This document shows positions 7,346-15,882 of a DNA stretch of 38,252 nt, piece by piece. Position 1 is the stretch's first letter, and each line of letters opens with the position of its first letter. The translations under genes were made by a program, and so were the position numbers. Source of the stretch: Methanobacteriota archaeon. GTDB lineage: Archaea; Thermoplasmatota; Poseidoniia; Poseidoniales; Poseidoniaceae. The stretch covers positions 1 to 38,252 of the forward strand of contig PAMN02000027.1 in the NCBI GenBank assembly GCA_002707335.2, read 5' to 3'. Below the pieces are notes generated by a model that was not told where the DNA came from, did not search any database, and saw only the letters and a program-made list of their open reading frames with translations.

Positions 7346-8167
7346 ATGACAAAGAAAACGAGTGACTTATCAAGACATGGCGTACCTAAAGGAAAGAGAA
7401 GAGTACAACAAGAACTTCTTTACGACCCTGATATTCCAACGCCAACTCATGCAGAATATTCTATGACAATAGCTCACAAAAAGAATACTGCAACATTATG
7501 TACAATTTCGATAAACGAGGGAAACCATCCATATGGTTCGTTTGTTACATATGCAATGTATGAAGGAAATCCTATTTTCTTGATTAGCAAGTTAGCGGAA
7601 CATACTAAGAATCTCCGAGCAAATTCTAAATCATCATTATTGATTGCTGAAGGAGGCGATGAAAACCCACTTGCTTTAGGCCGCATAACCCTGGTAGGAA
7701 ACTGTACAAAACTTTCCAAAGAGGATAACCCAGAAGTAAAATCAATATTCTTGGAAGAGCATCCAAGCGCACGTTTTTATGTTGATTTCGAAGATTTTGA
7801 CTTTTATTGCTTAAATGTTGAAACTATTAGATACATAGGCGGTTTCGGTAGAATGTCTTGGGTAGACTCTGACAATTGGTTTAAATCTGAACCTGATCCA
7901 TTGGAGCCATATTCAAAAGATATTATCGAACATATGAACGATGATCATCGTGATGCAATGGTAATTCTCTGTCAGAAGATGAGTAAAGCCACCGATACGA
8001 CAGATGCAGTGATGGTGGCAATAGATCGTTATGGATTTGAAATGTCTGCGGTAACTGAAGATGGAGAACGTCCGATTCGTTTGGCATTTGATAACCAAGC
8101 CAGCAATTCAGAAGAGGCAAGAGTTGAGATAATAACCTTGGTCAAAAGAGCAAGAGCCTCCGAATGA
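7346..8167 (+). CDS. HugZ/HutZ-family heme-utilisation protein (PPOX fold plus DUF2470)
   Basis: 273 aa with the two-part layout of HugZ proteins: an N-terminal pyridoxamine-phosphate-oxidase-like split barrel (about residues 35-175, with YGSFVTYAMYEGNPIFLIS) and a C-terminal DUF2470 unit (about 188-268) opening with DIIEHMNDDHRDAM. HugZ/HutZ proteins bind heme and several degrade it to release iron. Here it directly follows the ABC ATPase gene, 20 bp apart, with AGTGAT as ribosome binding site, so it likely processes heme brought in by the FecBCD-type system. Some relatives with this layout are annotated only as FMN-binding or stress proteins, so heme cleavage is an inference from family and neighbours. 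Confidence 0.8.
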   Translation: MTKKTSDLSRHGVPKGKRRVQQELLYDPDIPTPTHAEYSMTIAHKKNTATLCTISINEGNHPYGSFVTYAMYEGNPIFLISKLAEHTKNLRANSKSSLLIAEGGDENPLALGRITLVGNCTKLSKEDNPEVKSIFLEEHPSARFYVDFEDFDFYCLNVETIRYIGGFGRMSWVDSDNWFKSEPDPLEPYSKDIIEHMNDDHRDAMVILCQKMSKATDTTDAVMVAIDRYGFEMSAVTEDGERPIRLAFDNQASNSEEARVEIITLVKRARASE

Positions 8168-8210
8168 TGCAATTGTAAGGTTTTGAATACACGGAACGAG
8201 TGGGATTGTT

Positions 8211-8217
8211 GGGGGGA
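8211..8217 (+). promoter_or_regulatory. Ribosome binding site selecting TTG 8224
   Basis: GGGGGGA is followed by a 6-nt spacer and TTG 8224. The upstream in-frame GTG 8200, TTG 8206 and TTG 8209 have no such element, and this sequence would lie inside the coding region if they were used. Confidence 0.55.
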
Positions 8218-8223
8218 CTTAAT

Positions 8224-8922
8224 TTGTCAAGCAGCGAATTGATTCTCTCAGTTGAAAATCTAACAGTCGGTTACAATGAAGAGTTGATTTCGAAGATCAA
8301 CTTAGAAATAAATACGGGAGATGTAATTGCTGTTGTCGGACCTTCTGGTATAGGAAAAACAACGCTACTGAGGACTATTGCGGGATTGGTGAAACCAATT
8401 TCAGGAGACATTTTTTGTAAGGCTCCTAAAAGGGGAGGAATCGGTTACATCCCTCAAAAGTTAGGCCTAGTACGCCATACTAGTGTCTATCATAATGTGG
8501 ATTTGGGTGCTAGATCAGGCTCAAGATTTTTTTCTGAGCCAAAAACCTGGTTCAAAAGAAGAAGTGAAAGAGTAACGACAGCAGTCGAAAGAATGGGACT
8601 TTCAGATAAAATGAATGAGCCAGTAAGGCGTTTATCTGGTGGCCAGCAAAGAAGAGTTGCGACAGCGAGAACACTGGCTCAAAGACCAAAATTAATTCTT
8701 GCTGATGAGTTTTTAAGCGAACTGGATGAAGATAATATTTCAATTGTTCTAGATGCTGTAAAAGAATATATGGCTGCTAGCGAATCTGCAATGATTATTG
8801 TTGAACATAACATTCAGAGAGCAACCGAAATTTCTACTCGTCTACTTCAGATTAAAAATGGCGAATTAGTAGAGTACAATCCTTCAGAAATGAAATTTGA
8901 TCTAGATGGTGGTTTAATATGA
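8224..8922 (+). CDS. phnC: PhnC-like ABC transporter ATPase
   Basis: About 233 aa from TTG 8224. Walker A is GPSGIGKTT, the Q-loop is GYIPQKLGLV, the signature is LSGGQQRR, and Walker B is LILADEFLSELD, with DEF in place of the usual DEP. The switch region is VEHN. Together with the PhnE-like permease that follows 9 bp later, it is most similar to phosphonate/phosphite importer ATPases, although the sequence is short and divergent. It continues the same-strand series behind the heme/iron transporter genes. The true substrate is open: the partner binding-protein gene is controlled by the same operator as the Fea1-like gene. Confidence 0.8.
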   Translation: MSSSELILSVENLTVGYNEELISKINLEINTGDVIAVVGPSGIGKTTLLRTIAGLVKPISGDIFCKAPKRGGIGYIPQKLGLVRHTSVYHNVDLGARSGSRFFSEPKTWFKRRSERVTTAVERMGLSDKMNEPVRRLSGGQQRRVATARTLAQRPKLILADEFLSELDEDNISIVLDAVKEYMAASESAMIIVEHNIQRATEISTRLLQIKNGELVEYNPSEMKFDLDGGLI

Positions 8923-8931
8923 GGTGTTACA

Positions 8932-9837
8932 ATGAATAGAGCACTCAAAAAAATCATCTTCACAACGGTTACTCTTTCTGTGCTGTGCTATATCTTTCTT
9001 AATGATTTATTGCAAGGCGATTGGAGTGTTCTCTCTGCAAGTTGGGATAACCTAGAAACATTTTGGAATGAGTCTCTTTGGCCTCCAGAATGGAGTATGT
9101 TAGAAGCCAGGAAATACCCAGAGTGTGGATCAAGCATTGGGTTTTTCTGTTCCAAAGCCTACATTGGAATGCTTGAAACACTAAAAATGGCATTTGTTGC
9201 AACAATAATTGGGTTTACCATAGCAATATTTCTGTCTCCGTTTGCAGCAAAAAACCTCACATCTGCTTGGGTTTACATCCCAATGAGAATAATTCTAGCA
9301 GCAACTAGAAGTCTTCCAAGCATTATATGGGCTATAATCTTCGTAGTAATTGTAGGCCTAGGTCCTTTAGCTGGAGTACTAGCAATGACATTTTACACAG
9401 TAGGGTATCTAGGTAAATTGCAGTATGAAGAAATGGAAGGTGTTCAAAATAGCCCTCTCGAGGCTGCGAGGGCAATGGGGTTATCTCATCCAGAAATCGT
9501 AGCTAACGTTGTCATACCAGAATCAAGCAATAATTTACTTAGTCAACTGCTATTTATGTTTGAATACAATGTTAGACACGGTTCAATCCTTGGTTTAGTT
9601 GGAGCGGGAGGCATAGGATTTTATTTGCAATTCTACTTGAACTTCTTGATGTATAAACACGTTATGGCTTTCATCGTTGTTATTCTGGTGGTTGTAATAA
9701 TCATAGATTTGATGTCGATGTACATACGCTCATTCGTTACAGAAGATGGTGATGTAAAACGACCATCTTGGTCAACAATATTCTTATCTCCAAATCAAGC
9801 AAAGAAATACCATCATGGTAAATCGGAAGAAGAATGA
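8932..9837 (+). CDS. phnE: PhnE-like ABC transporter permease
   Basis: 301 aa with a first membrane helix at about residues 7-25, an extracytoplasmic loop with two Cys residues, then five or so further helices. The cytoplasmic coupling loop is SPLEAARAMGLSHPEIV (EAA motif), and the PhnE-typical RHGSILGLVGAGGIGFYLQ follows. ATG 8932 is preceded by GAGGTG (8921-8926). Its last 25 bp overlap the 3' end of the opposite-strand dehydrogenase-like gene. It would form the channel used by the PhnC-like ATPase and the PhnD-like lipoprotein encoded at 11050-12129. Confidence 0.87.
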   Translation: MNRALKKIIFTTVTLSVLCYIFLNDLLQGDWSVLSASWDNLETFWNESLWPPEWSMLEARKYPECGSSIGFFCSKAYIGMLETLKMAFVATIIGFTIAIFLSPFAAKNLTSAWVYIPMRIILAATRSLPSIIWAIIFVVIVGLGPLAGVLAMTFYTVGYLGKLQYEEMEGVQNSPLEAARAMGLSHPEIVANVVIPESSNNLLSQLLFMFEYNVRHGSILGLVGAGGIGFYLQFYLNFLMYKHVMAFIVVILVVVIIIDLMSMYIRSFVTEDGDVKRPSWSTIFLSPNQAKKYHHGKSEEE

Positions 9838-11048
9838 ATTTGGTTCAATTGATAAATTGTTCCAGCCCAACTGAATATCAGTAATTCATCATTTGTTCCT
9901 TTACCAAATCCTACTATCATGGTTCCAACATTGCCTACCTCTGATGTCGACCAATTGCCATCGATGTTTTTGATTGTCCACAATTGTCCACTGCAGAAAT
10001 CGCCATACAAGTAGCCATCTCGTAAAGGATTTGGCCCCCAATCCATCCAGAAACCCCCGATGATTGAGCAATGCCCTTCATGGTTATACTGTGCAACAGG
10101 ATCGGTAAATTTTGGATCAGGAGTAGACCTATTATCGTAACAACCTCCATTTCTATCAAGGTCATGGAATCCTTCCCTTTCAGACCAGCCAAAATTTGAA
10201 CTTTGCATTACCGGGATTACATTAACTTCCTCATAACATAACTGACCAACATCTGCTATCCAAAGATTACCTGTGGGATCTACATCGATTCTCCAAGGAT
10301 TTCTAAGACCATAGTGTAGTGTTTGGCTCAGATTTTGTGATTCTTCAACGGGCACTATACTTTCATTTTCATAATGAATCAATTGTATAGTACCAAGAGG
10401 CGAGGATGAATTTTGTCCGTGCTCGTGTGGGTCGAAGCTTCCCCCTCCATCTCCAAGACTCCATAAATACTGATTATTGCCTATGGACAATATATTTCCT
10501 CCATTGTGATTTCTATTCGATTTATTTACAGTTATTAGTACCTCTAATGTGTCGAGTTGAATCTTTTCATCTATCACTTTTGCATGTGCTAAAACTACAT
10601 TAGAATCCTCTGCGCTCTTACACGTATTGTTTTCGTTGTATACCAACAAAACCCTTCCTGTGTTTGCATAGTCTTCATCAAAATCCATCCCAAGTAGACC
10701 CTGTTCGTGGTGACATCTTGAAACGATACCTGACAGGTCACCAACAACATCTGACTGTACAGGAAGTTGTTGGCCTTCAGGCAGTGACCACTTCGTAATG
10801 ACTCCGTCCAAGTTTGCTATCCAAATTGAATCACTCAATGGGTCTTCTAATGTAATGATAGGAGTTGCATTCATGCTAGCGTAATATTCACAAACTAGAC
10901 CGGTTTCATTGGAAATATTACAATCGATTTCAACTTGCTCAGGCCAAATAAATCTTTTCTTTTCTTCCTCTTTTTCGTCTCCGAAGCATCCGGAAAGGAC
11001 GCTAGATAGCAAGAAAATAGCAATAAGATATGTACGAACTTTTTTCAT
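9813..11048 (-). CDS. Soluble glucose/sorbosone dehydrogenase-like (GSDH) beta-propeller lipoprotein
   Basis: A lipoprotein of about 411 aa. From ATG 11048 the signal peptide ends in the lipobox SSVLSGC, followed by a Lys/Glu-rich linker. The body has the GSDH (PF07995) pattern: HHEQGLLGMDF, NHNGGNILSIG, SLGDGGG, HYGLRNPWRIDVDP, LWIADVGQ and FGWSEREG. Such six-bladed propellers often use PQQ to oxidise sugars, but many archaeal members are uncharacterised. An upstream in-frame start at 11099 would add 17 residues before the signal peptide and overlap phnD, so 11048 is preferred. It starts 1 bp after the phnD stop, so both are expected on one iron-box-controlled transcript. Confidence 0.83.
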   Translation of the reverse strand: MKKVRTYLIAIFLLSSVLSGCFGDEKEEEKKRFIWPEQVEIDCNISNETGLVCEYYASMNATPIITLEDPLSDSIWIANLDGVITKWSLPEGQQLPVQSDVVGDLSGIVSRCHHEQGLLGMDFDEDYANTGRVLLVYNENNTCKSAEDSNVVLAHAKVIDEKIQLDTLEVLITVNKSNRNHNGGNILSIGNNQYLWSLGDGGGSFDPHEHGQNSSSPLGTIQLIHYENESIVPVEESQNLSQTLHYGLRNPWRIDVDPTGNLWIADVGQLCYEEVNVIPVMQSSNFGWSEREGFHDLDRNGGCYDNRSTPDPKFTDPVAQYNHEGHCSIIGGFWMDWGPNPLRDGYLYGDFCSGQLWTIKNIDGNWSTSEVGNVGTMIVGFGKGTNDELLIFSWAGTIYQLNQIHSSSDLP

Positions 11049-11049
11049 T

Positions 11050-12129
11050 TCAATCGTATTTATCATTAAAGTAAGCGGTGATTCCAGGTACGTCCTCAAT
11101 CAGACTACCGTAGTTACCGAGGTGATCTTGCGTGTTAATGATAGTAATTCCAGGAGTACTCATTACATCCTGTAAAATTTCTACGTCATCTGAGTTAGAA
11201 CTCATATCAGAGAATGCATTCTGTATTGTTACAACCATTTCATCTGACATATAATCCGGATTGTACATAATTGGATGGCTTGGAGCCTTTCCAAATGTTG
11301 GCAGTGCGTAATAGTCGTTTACGTCCTTAAATTCACCTTCAAAGCACCAATCTTCATTGTCATCAGGGTCTTCATTGCCACAGTAATCTGGAACTGTAGG
11401 GTCCTTAGCGAAGGAAATGAAGTCTTTTCCACCCTCTGCTAAACAGCGAAGGGAACCTATGTACTTGTGATATTTTGTACCGCTATCTGGTATACTAGAA
11501 TCTTCATTGAAATGATTATACACAGTATCTGTCAAGGAACTGATATCATCTGGATCTCCGACAACTTCGATATAACCTCTGTCAATCATCCATCCCATCG
11601 GAAGTAGCATTCCTGAACTTCCTAATGCAGATGTGTGGCACGATGTTTTACCTTCCATCAAAGCGAATGGATCTGTTGAATTATCATCATCTTGGTCGGC
11701 CAATGCCATGTCTGAATCTTTGTGAACCCATGCGATCGCATTGTAGAATGGTCTTCCATCTTGCTTTTGTTCAGCACCTAAAACCTGTAAGTCGTGTGTT
11801 TGCCAACTGAGCCAAGCAGCACCGCCGTCAAGGAACCCAATATCGGCATGTCCAAATCTCAATGCTTCAATAGTTGCACCAGGACTTGATACGGGGTAAA
11901 TTTCAACGTCCATTCCGATAATTTCTGAAAGCCTATCTGCTAGCTCCTGTGGATTTTCTTCGGTATTCTGGTATTCTTCTTTTGTCTCGAATGCGATTGT
12001 TAAACAGTTGTCTGGGTCATCACATTTCTTGAATGTAACCATACTATCGTCTGTAAATAAACAGCCGGGCATTGCAGCAGATATAAAGAAAATCGTCACT
12101 AAAAACGGGAGGGTCAATTTGGCATTCAT
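11050..12129 (-). CDS. phnD: PhnD-like substrate-binding lipoprotein
   Basis: 359 aa with a signal peptide and lipobox SAAMPGC, of the PhnD/phosphonate-binding type (PF12974). Seen in the sequence: LTIAFETKEE near the N terminus, the family line ATIEALRFGHADIGFLDGG (about 85-103), and GKTSCHTSALGSSGMLLPMGW where PhnD proteins have a Ser/Thr-rich anion-binding loop. Several Cys and acidic residues are added in insertions (for example DPDDNEDWCFEGE), which is unusual. Its promoter contains two DtxR-like boxes arranged exactly as before the Fea1-like gene. It probably serves the PhnC/PhnE pair encoded on the other strand; phosphonate, phosphite or an iron-linked ligand are all possible. Confidence 0.82.
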   Translation of the reverse strand: MNAKLTLPFLVTIFFISAAMPGCLFTDDSMVTFKKCDDPDNCLTIAFETKEEYQNTEENPQELADRLSEIIGMDVEIYPVSSPGATIEALRFGHADIGFLDGGAAWLSWQTHDLQVLGAEQKQDGRPFYNAIAWVHKDSDMALADQDDDNSTDPFALMEGKTSCHTSALGSSGMLLPMGWMIDRGYIEVVGDPDDISSLTDTVYNHFNEDSSIPDSGTKYHKYIGSLRCLAEGGKDFISFAKDPTVPDYCGNEDPDDNEDWCFEGEFKDVNDYYALPTFGKAPSHPIMYNPDYMSDEMVVTIQNAFSDMSSNSDDVEILQDVMSTPGITIINTQDHLGNYGSLIEDVPGITAYFNDKYD

Positions 12130-12138
12130 GGTATCACA

Positions 12139-12154
12139 ATTAGGCTGCCCTAAA
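12139..12154 (-). promoter_or_regulatory. Operator box A (phnD side)
   Basis: ATTAGGCTGCCCTAAA on the + strand matches TTTAGG-N4-CCTAAA with one mismatch. It ends 9 bp upstream of the phnD start codon and would cover the transcription start. Confidence 0.75.
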
Positions 12155-12162
12155 ATAATCTG

Positions 12163-12172
12163 CTTAATATAT
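12163..12172 (-). promoter_or_regulatory. TATA box of the phnD operon
   Basis: On the minus strand the bases between boxes B and A read ATATATTAAG, a good archaeal TATA element about 40 bp before the ATG. It is flanked by operators as at the Fea1-like promoter. Confidence 0.6.
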
Positions 12173-12188
12173 TTTAGGCCGCCCTAAA
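12173..12188 (-). promoter_or_regulatory. Operator box B (phnD, distal)
   Basis: TTTAGGCCGCCCTAAA is an exact 6+6 match to the palindrome. Its start is exactly 34 bp from that of box A, the same separation as boxes 1 and 2 at 474-523. Confidence 0.8.
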
Positions 12189-12212
12189 TCAAACTGTAAT
12201 TCACTATTGAGT

Positions 12213-12221
12213 AAAGTATAA
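12213..12221 (+). promoter_or_regulatory. TATA box of the GPI-transferase-like gene
   Basis: AAAGTATAA lies about 25-30 bp before the expected start site near 12242, which falls inside operator box C. Confidence 0.5.
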
Positions 12222-12230
12222 GTGGCGTTG

Positions 12231-12246
12231 TTTAGGGCAACCTAAA
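12231..12246 (+). promoter_or_regulatory. Operator box C
   Basis: TTTAGGGCAACCTAAA is an exact match to TTTAGG-N4-CCTAAA. It sits between the TATA box and the ribosome binding site of the gene starting at 12272. Confidence 0.78.
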
Positions 12247-12258
12247 AGTACAATCTTT

Positions 12259-12263
12259 GGAGG
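12259..12263 (+). promoter_or_regulatory. Ribosome binding site selecting TTG 12272
   Basis: GGAGG followed by an 8-nt spacer and TTG 12272. The in-frame TTG 12257 overlaps this element and is therefore unlikely to be the start. Confidence 0.55.
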
Positions 12264-12271
12264 ACTTCATT

Positions 12272-14935
12272 TTGGATGCAAACAAGTTATCGGTATTCAT
12301 CAGGAAATACCCTTTAGTCATAATCTTGGTTTTGTTAATCCTACCTTCATCGATAACAGTGCCCCATGTATTAATGACTCCAGATAATCCAAGTGGAGAA
12401 ATACCATTTCCTGAAAACATAAGCGTTGATTCAGAAGGTTTTGTTTTAATCGTTTTAGATGGGATTGGTGAAGATTATTTTCTCAACGAAGAATTGATGC
12501 CAGAGATAAATAAATACAGGGAATATTCTGCTACAGTCAAGATTAGAACTGGTCCACTTACCCTTTCAGCCACATGTATTAGCGAAATGATGACAGGAGT
12601 GCCAAACGCCCCCATCAATGGATTACGAAATTTCAATCTAGGCCACCCTGGGATGAATGACCCTTATCTGTTAGCAGCAAATGATCCAAGATACAATGTT
12701 GCTATGGTTGGAAGTTACGTGATGGGGAATATGTATCGAGATTTTTCAAATATTGATTTTGTAAATACTTTCAAAGGACATTCTGACTATTATGAAGGGG
12801 ATAAGGATACATTAGAAGTAGCCGCAGATTGGCTGAATAATTCGGATTACAACGTGATGGCTGTACATTTCTCAGGGCCAGATAAAGTCGGACACACATG
12901 GGGTGCAAACAGCCCGGAGTACAGAACTAAAATAACTGCTGTTGACCTACAAGTTGCAGAACTACTGGATTTAATTCCATCTCAATGGTCTGTAATCATA
13001 ACTGCTGACCACGGAATGACAGATATGGGAACTCATGGTTCCTCAGAAGAGATAACACGAGATGTTGCAGCAATTATTTCCGGCCCAAATATTGTTTCTA
13101 AATCTGAAAGTTCTGGGCACCAGAGAGACCTTTCTGCTATTGTTCCAGTAATATTGGGGTTACCATTTCCAATTCAACTCCATGGCAGAATACCATTGGA
13201 TATTCTGGATTATTCTGATAGTGAGAAGTCTGTGATTGAAAGCTGGAATTGGGACGCAGCATATCAAAGACAACTGTTTTTTGATAAGGAAAATGGAGTT
13301 GACAACCCTGACCTATCACAGGATGAGATAGATTGGGAATTAATCCCATCAGATGGAGATTTTTCGCGTGATAGTGACATTTTAATTTCGATATTTACCT
13401 GGATAATGATCGGTGTTTTTTTGATACTAGCATTGGGATTAAATCGAAATGAAATAAAATCAAATTGGAAAATATTTGCATCCTTCATAGCCATAATTTC
13501 ATTATTCATCCTGAGTCATGCCATGTTGAAATACTCAGCCATGATTCCGAGAGCAATTGGCGGCCTATGTGCTGTATGGCTAGTAGGCTGGTCGATGTCA
13601 AAAACAAATAGAAATGATCTCGAAACTAAAGGGGAAATATCTGATAGAATAGGTCAAATTTTGCACAAACCCTTGATTTGGTTTGGTTTGTCTTGTGTTA
13701 TCGGAATTATATTTTGGTCTCCTCTAATAGCAGTTGTAAGCACACTATTTGCGTATTCGATACTGTATTCATTGTATTGCGCATTTAACAAAAATGAGAA
13801 GCAATCTGACTATCCCACTTTTTGGCCTTGGATCATGGCTCTGTTGTGCATGACCTTTGGTAGCATTAGATTGTGGTACAGTTTAATTCCTTTCATGTTT
13901 ATTTTATCTGGGATGTTAATTGGATTCATAAAAACCAAAAAAACCAGCATTGAAAAAATGCCCATCGTGTGTATGCTGATGTTGACTTCATATGCTGTAT
14001 TTTTCGTTCATAAGAGGATATATGGAGTCAATTACATACTGGAAGCTGTTGAATCGGGTTGGCCAAATTCTATCGAGAATATTTTAATATCTTCAGTATT
14101 GCTTATTCTTAGTGCTATAATTTCTGTCACTGCACATTTTGGAGAGATTAAATCCGAGAAAACCGTCAAATTCTCAATATGGTTATTATTCGGATTACTT
14201 GTTTCATCTATTGAATCCTCATATTTAGATCTCGTATCAATAGCGCTTATTTTCTTCGCATTCGGCGCTGCTGTTTTCATACGAATTAAAGAACCTGAAT
14301 CAAAATTAGTCATTGAATACACGGTTGCAGCATTAGCGATGCAATTACTACTCACTTGGGGGGCATGGTCTACATTTGCAACACTGTTAATTTTAACATG
14401 CTCCGGAAAAATATGGGGCTTAATTAGTGATGAATTTAGACAATCAACTCATAATTACAATGCTAAACCATTTATCGCTGCTGCAGTTTTCCCTTGGGTC
14501 ATATGGGTTTTATGGTGGACTCTTTTAGGACAAGTAAACGGGTTACAAACATGCTTTGAAGGTATTTGTCCCCATCCAAGGGAATTAGATCCTGGTTCGA
14601 TTCTAGTAAGAGGAGGCTATGTTGGATTCAGAGAGGGGCCAAACCTATATTGGATGATATTTATGATTTCAAGTCCAATAATATTGACCTCGTTCATGTT
14701 AATGAAAAATTTACATAAAAACGGATTGGATATGTATCCTTACATATTATTCCAGGCTTTGGTAGTACTAGGTTGTATCAGTGTAATCGGATTTTCTCCA
14801 GAATATCCAAGGCTTGTATTTAGTCTAACTTGGAATATATTTTTCGCAATATTCCAAATTGTCTTAGCAACATCGGTGATTATTATGAATCGTTATTTTC
14901 CTGCAGGTTTAGAAAAACAGAACTATGTTTCGTAA
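12272..14935 (+). CDS. Alkaline-phosphatase-superfamily membrane enzyme resembling GPI ethanolamine-phosphate transferases
   Basis: About 887 aa. After one N-terminal membrane helix comes an extracytoplasmic phosphodiesterase-type domain (about 55-310) and then a long C-terminal part with a dozen or more hydrophobic helices (about 370-880). Metal-site residues of the superfamily are present: Asp63 (VLDGIGED), a Thr in TLSATCISEMMTG (97 or 101), Asp204 and His208 (SGPDKVGHTWG), Asp246-His247 (ADHGM) and His255 (GTHG). Order and spacing resemble eukaryotic PIG-N/PIG-O/GPI7, which transfer phosphoethanolamine to glycolipids. A role in modifying archaeal lipids or surface glycans is inferred. The promoter carries an exact operator box, divergent from phnD. 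Confidence 0.75.
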   Translation: MDANKLSVFIRKYPLVIILVLLILPSSITVPHVLMTPDNPSGEIPFPENISVDSEGFVLIVLDGIGEDYFLNEELMPEINKYREYSATVKIRTGPLTLSATCISEMMTGVPNAPINGLRNFNLGHPGMNDPYLLAANDPRYNVAMVGSYVMGNMYRDFSNIDFVNTFKGHSDYYEGDKDTLEVAADWLNNSDYNVMAVHFSGPDKVGHTWGANSPEYRTKITAVDLQVAELLDLIPSQWSVIITADHGMTDMGTHGSSEEITRDVAAIISGPNIVSKSESSGHQRDLSAIVPVILGLPFPIQLHGRIPLDILDYSDSEKSVIESWNWDAAYQRQLFFDKENGVDNPDLSQDEIDWELIPSDGDFSRDSDILISIFTWIMIGVFLILALGLNRNEIKSNWKIFASFIAIISLFILSHAMLKYSAMIPRAIGGLCAVWLVGWSMSKTNRNDLETKGEISDRIGQILHKPLIWFGLSCVIGIIFWSPLIAVVSTLFAYSILYSLYCAFNKNEKQSDYPTFWPWIMALLCMTFGSIRLWYSLIPFMFILSGMLIGFIKTKKTSIEKMPIVCMLMLTSYAVFFVHKRIYGVNYILEAVESGWPNSIENILISSVLLILSAIISVTAHFGEIKSEKTVKFSIWLLFGLLVSSIESSYLDLVSIALIFFAFGAAVFIRIKEPESKLVIEYTVAALAMQLLLTWGAWSTFATLLILTCSGKIWGLISDEFRQSTHNYNAKPFIAAAVFPWVIWVLWWTLLGQVNGLQTCFEGICPHPRELDPGSILVRGGYVGFREGPNLYWMIFMISSPIILTSFMLMKNLHKNGLDMYPYILFQALVVLGCISVIGFSPEYPRLVFSLTWNIFFAIFQIVLATSVIIMNRYFPAGLEKQNYVS

Positions 14936-14984
14936 TATATTGATCTTCAGTAACATTAACCAAGAACTAATTCAAAACGGATTA

Positions 14985-15824
14985 TTAGTTCCCGATGTGA
15001 GCAATGTATTGGTTGATGATTAACTCCTCAAATAAATCATCTTGAGCGGGGAATGCAGGTCTTGTTACGGATAGTATAGACAACTCTCCACCTATTGATG
15101 GAAATCCTACAACCAGAACAGTTCCTAGGGATGCTTTAATCCCATCTCTCTTTATTTCGAATCTTTTGACTGTGTATGTTGCTTCGCTGTAGACATATTC
15201 TCCTTCTGTTTCGGCTTCTTCCAGGAAAAATGATTCTGAATCTACATTGAATCCTGGTATTTCTTCATTCATCAGTTCGATTGATTGTCGCATTCTATCT
15301 TCATGCATTCCTAAAATTACAGCTAGATTTATTGAAGTACTGGATTGACCCCATATTGCAAATGTATGCGGGGCTCGTAAATTGACCAAACTAATTACTG
15401 CCCCATCATAAAAATAGGTATACTGTTCACTTGAAGGCCAATCAGAAGCATAGGGATTTTCAGTTGCGATAGGAGAACCCCATTCACTTGGAGCAGATGG
15501 CTCACTCACTGGATAAAATGCGAAGAGATTCATTACAAGGAATACCATACCTATCGCTATTATCCTAGTTTTTCGATGTTCAGCCCATTCACTTCTGGCT
15601 GCAGGACTGATTACTGATAATATAATTGCTAATGGTAAAATTACAAGGTATCCACCAGGTATAACCCACAATAGAATAATCGACATTGAAATGAATATCA
15701 TTCCATTTTTGTCAAATTCATTTTCTGTGTATTTTAGTATTCCAAATAAAGTAGCAACCATTGCAATGGTAGCTAGAATACTCCCTGACACACTTTGGGC
15801 TGGACAATCTACAGGATAAGTCAA
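14985..15824 (-). CDS. Membrane protein of unknown function with a C-terminal extracellular domain
   Basis: 279 aa as drawn. Three or four hydrophobic helices occupy about residues 10-105 (including IFISMSIILLWVIPGGYLVILP), followed by an external domain of about 170 aa with GSPIATENPYASDWPS, DEEIPGF-like acidic stretches and no motif I recognise. An in-frame TAG lies just before TTG 15824, so this TTG or a later GTG (15791) is the start; no convincing ribosome binding site separates them. It is transcribed divergently from the ABC-2 transporter genes and converges with the transferase-like gene. The composition is that of a normal single-copy gene. Confidence 0.6.
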   Translation of the reverse strand: MTYPVDCPAQSVSGSILATIAMVATLFGILKYTENEFDKNGMIFISMSIILLWVIPGGYLVILPLAIILSVISPAARSEWAEHRKTRIIAIGMVFLVMNLFAFYPVSEPSAPSEWGSPIATENPYASDWPSSEQYTYFYDGAVISLVNLRAPHTFAIWGQSSTSINLAVILGMHEDRMRQSIELMNEEIPGFNVDSESFFLEEAETEGEYVYSEATYTVKRFEIKRDGIKASLGTVLVVGFPSIGGELSILSVTRPAFPAQDDLFEELIINQYIAHIGN

Positions 15825-15882
15825 CCCCTAGTTTCTTCATTCTAGCGGCACTTTGTAAAGTATGAATGTATAGACCGTAGTA

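Noticed and set aside
7674..7689. TTTAGGCCGC inside the HugZ gene as an operator
   Set aside because: Only one half-site is present and it lies in coding sequence.
11049..11099. N-terminal extension of the GSDH-like lipoprotein
   Set aside because: It overlaps phnD and would place extra residues before a normal lipoprotein signal peptide starting at 11048.
12139..12246. Palindromes as terminators
   Set aside because: They lie upstream of starts next to TATA boxes, lack T tracts, and recur with fixed spacing, so operators fit better.
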